Origin: a virus
Reading direction: 5' to 3' (one strand)
IMG/VR virus record: IMGVR_UViG_3300028388_000008
Coordinates: 1-21,683 of that record
DNA length: 21,683 nucleotides
Shown here in pieces: positions 21,644 to 21,683 of the stretch. Each line of letters opens with the position of its first letter. The first letter of the stretch is position 1. A program made the position numbers and the translations under genes. Under the pieces are notes generated by a model that saw only the letters and a list, made by a program, of their open reading frames with translations, made no database searches and was not told the origin of the DNA.

Positions 21644-21683
21644 AACAAAGAGAGGCATACGAGCTGAGCAGTCAAGGCTTGAG
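21634..21683 (+). CDS. N-terminal fragment of a gene, possibly helix-turn-helix protein (partial)
   Basis: ATG 21634 follows the strongest ribosome binding site in the window (AGGAGG, 21621-21626; eight-base spacer). The 16 complete codons read MTPKQREAYELSSQGL before the window edge. A start of the type 'T-P-K-Q-x-x-A-Y-x-L-x-x-x-G-L' is common in short phage proteins whose next residues form a helix-turn-helix (S-x-x-E-I-A-x-x-L-G), so a DNA-binding role is suspected, but the decisive residues lie outside the window. It appears to start a new transcription or regulation unit rather than continue the late operon. Confidence 0.55.
   Translation, partial: MTPKQREAYELSSQGL

Overview
The window is the virion-assembly and lysis half of a tailed phage with a short, podovirus-type tail. 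Every gene is on the + strand and packing is very tight: most junctions are ATGA or TAATG stop/start overlaps. Portal, scaffold, capsid, two tail-tube proteins, three to four internal (ejection) proteins, fibres and lysis genes follow in T7-like order. Several parts look closer to Bordetella BPP-1 (Bbp19-type small protein, BPP-1/HMO-2011-style capsid block) than to T7. A GTA-type 3TM holin, an M15 endopeptidase and small Lys/Met-rich proteins of a marine-phage style suggest an alphaproteobacterial, probably marine, host. The host is an inference. No terminase, polymerase, integrase, tRNA, CRISPR or insertion sequence is present.

Layout. 1-2207: end of a small protein, a small basic protein, portal, Bbp19-like protein. 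2204-4479: scaffold, a 128-base structured leader, major capsid protein and a small capsid-associated protein, closed by a strong intrinsic terminator (4487-4514). 4532-7140: tail-tube adaptor and nozzle proteins. 7150-15290: four ejection-type proteins of 177, 585, 869 and 1080 residues. 15287-18759: main fibre with T7-type N-terminus and S74 chaperone C-terminus, a second adhesin-like protein and a 58-residue protein. 18759-20378: a four-TM membrane protein, a TM plus coiled-coil protein, 3TM holin and M15 peptidase. 20378-21533: three small basic proteins (one of 18 residues) around a 239-residue probable structural protein. 21634-end: first codons of a new gene whose start codon lies in a perfect 10-bp inverted repeat.

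How it works together. Scaffold, capsid and portal build the head. The leader and terminator flanking the capsid pair would allow the most abundant proteins to be made in excess. The tube proteins and fibres form the tail, and the internal proteins should be ejected with the DNA. The most notable gene is the 869-residue ejection protein. It carries an acetyltransferase-like (GNAT) domain and an ADP-ribosyltransferase domain of the polyvalent-protein type, so the particle may deliver host-modifying enzymes at the moment of infection. The 1080-residue neighbour also looks like a polyvalent-type membrane-associated protein.

Other points to pursue are the capsid leader RNA, the start-codon hairpin near the right end, and a recurring Lys-rich K-x-S-[ML]-[MIL]-N motif near the C-termini of four small proteins. 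No gene-free stretch exceeds 300 bases; the two longest are 3017-3144 and 21534-21633.
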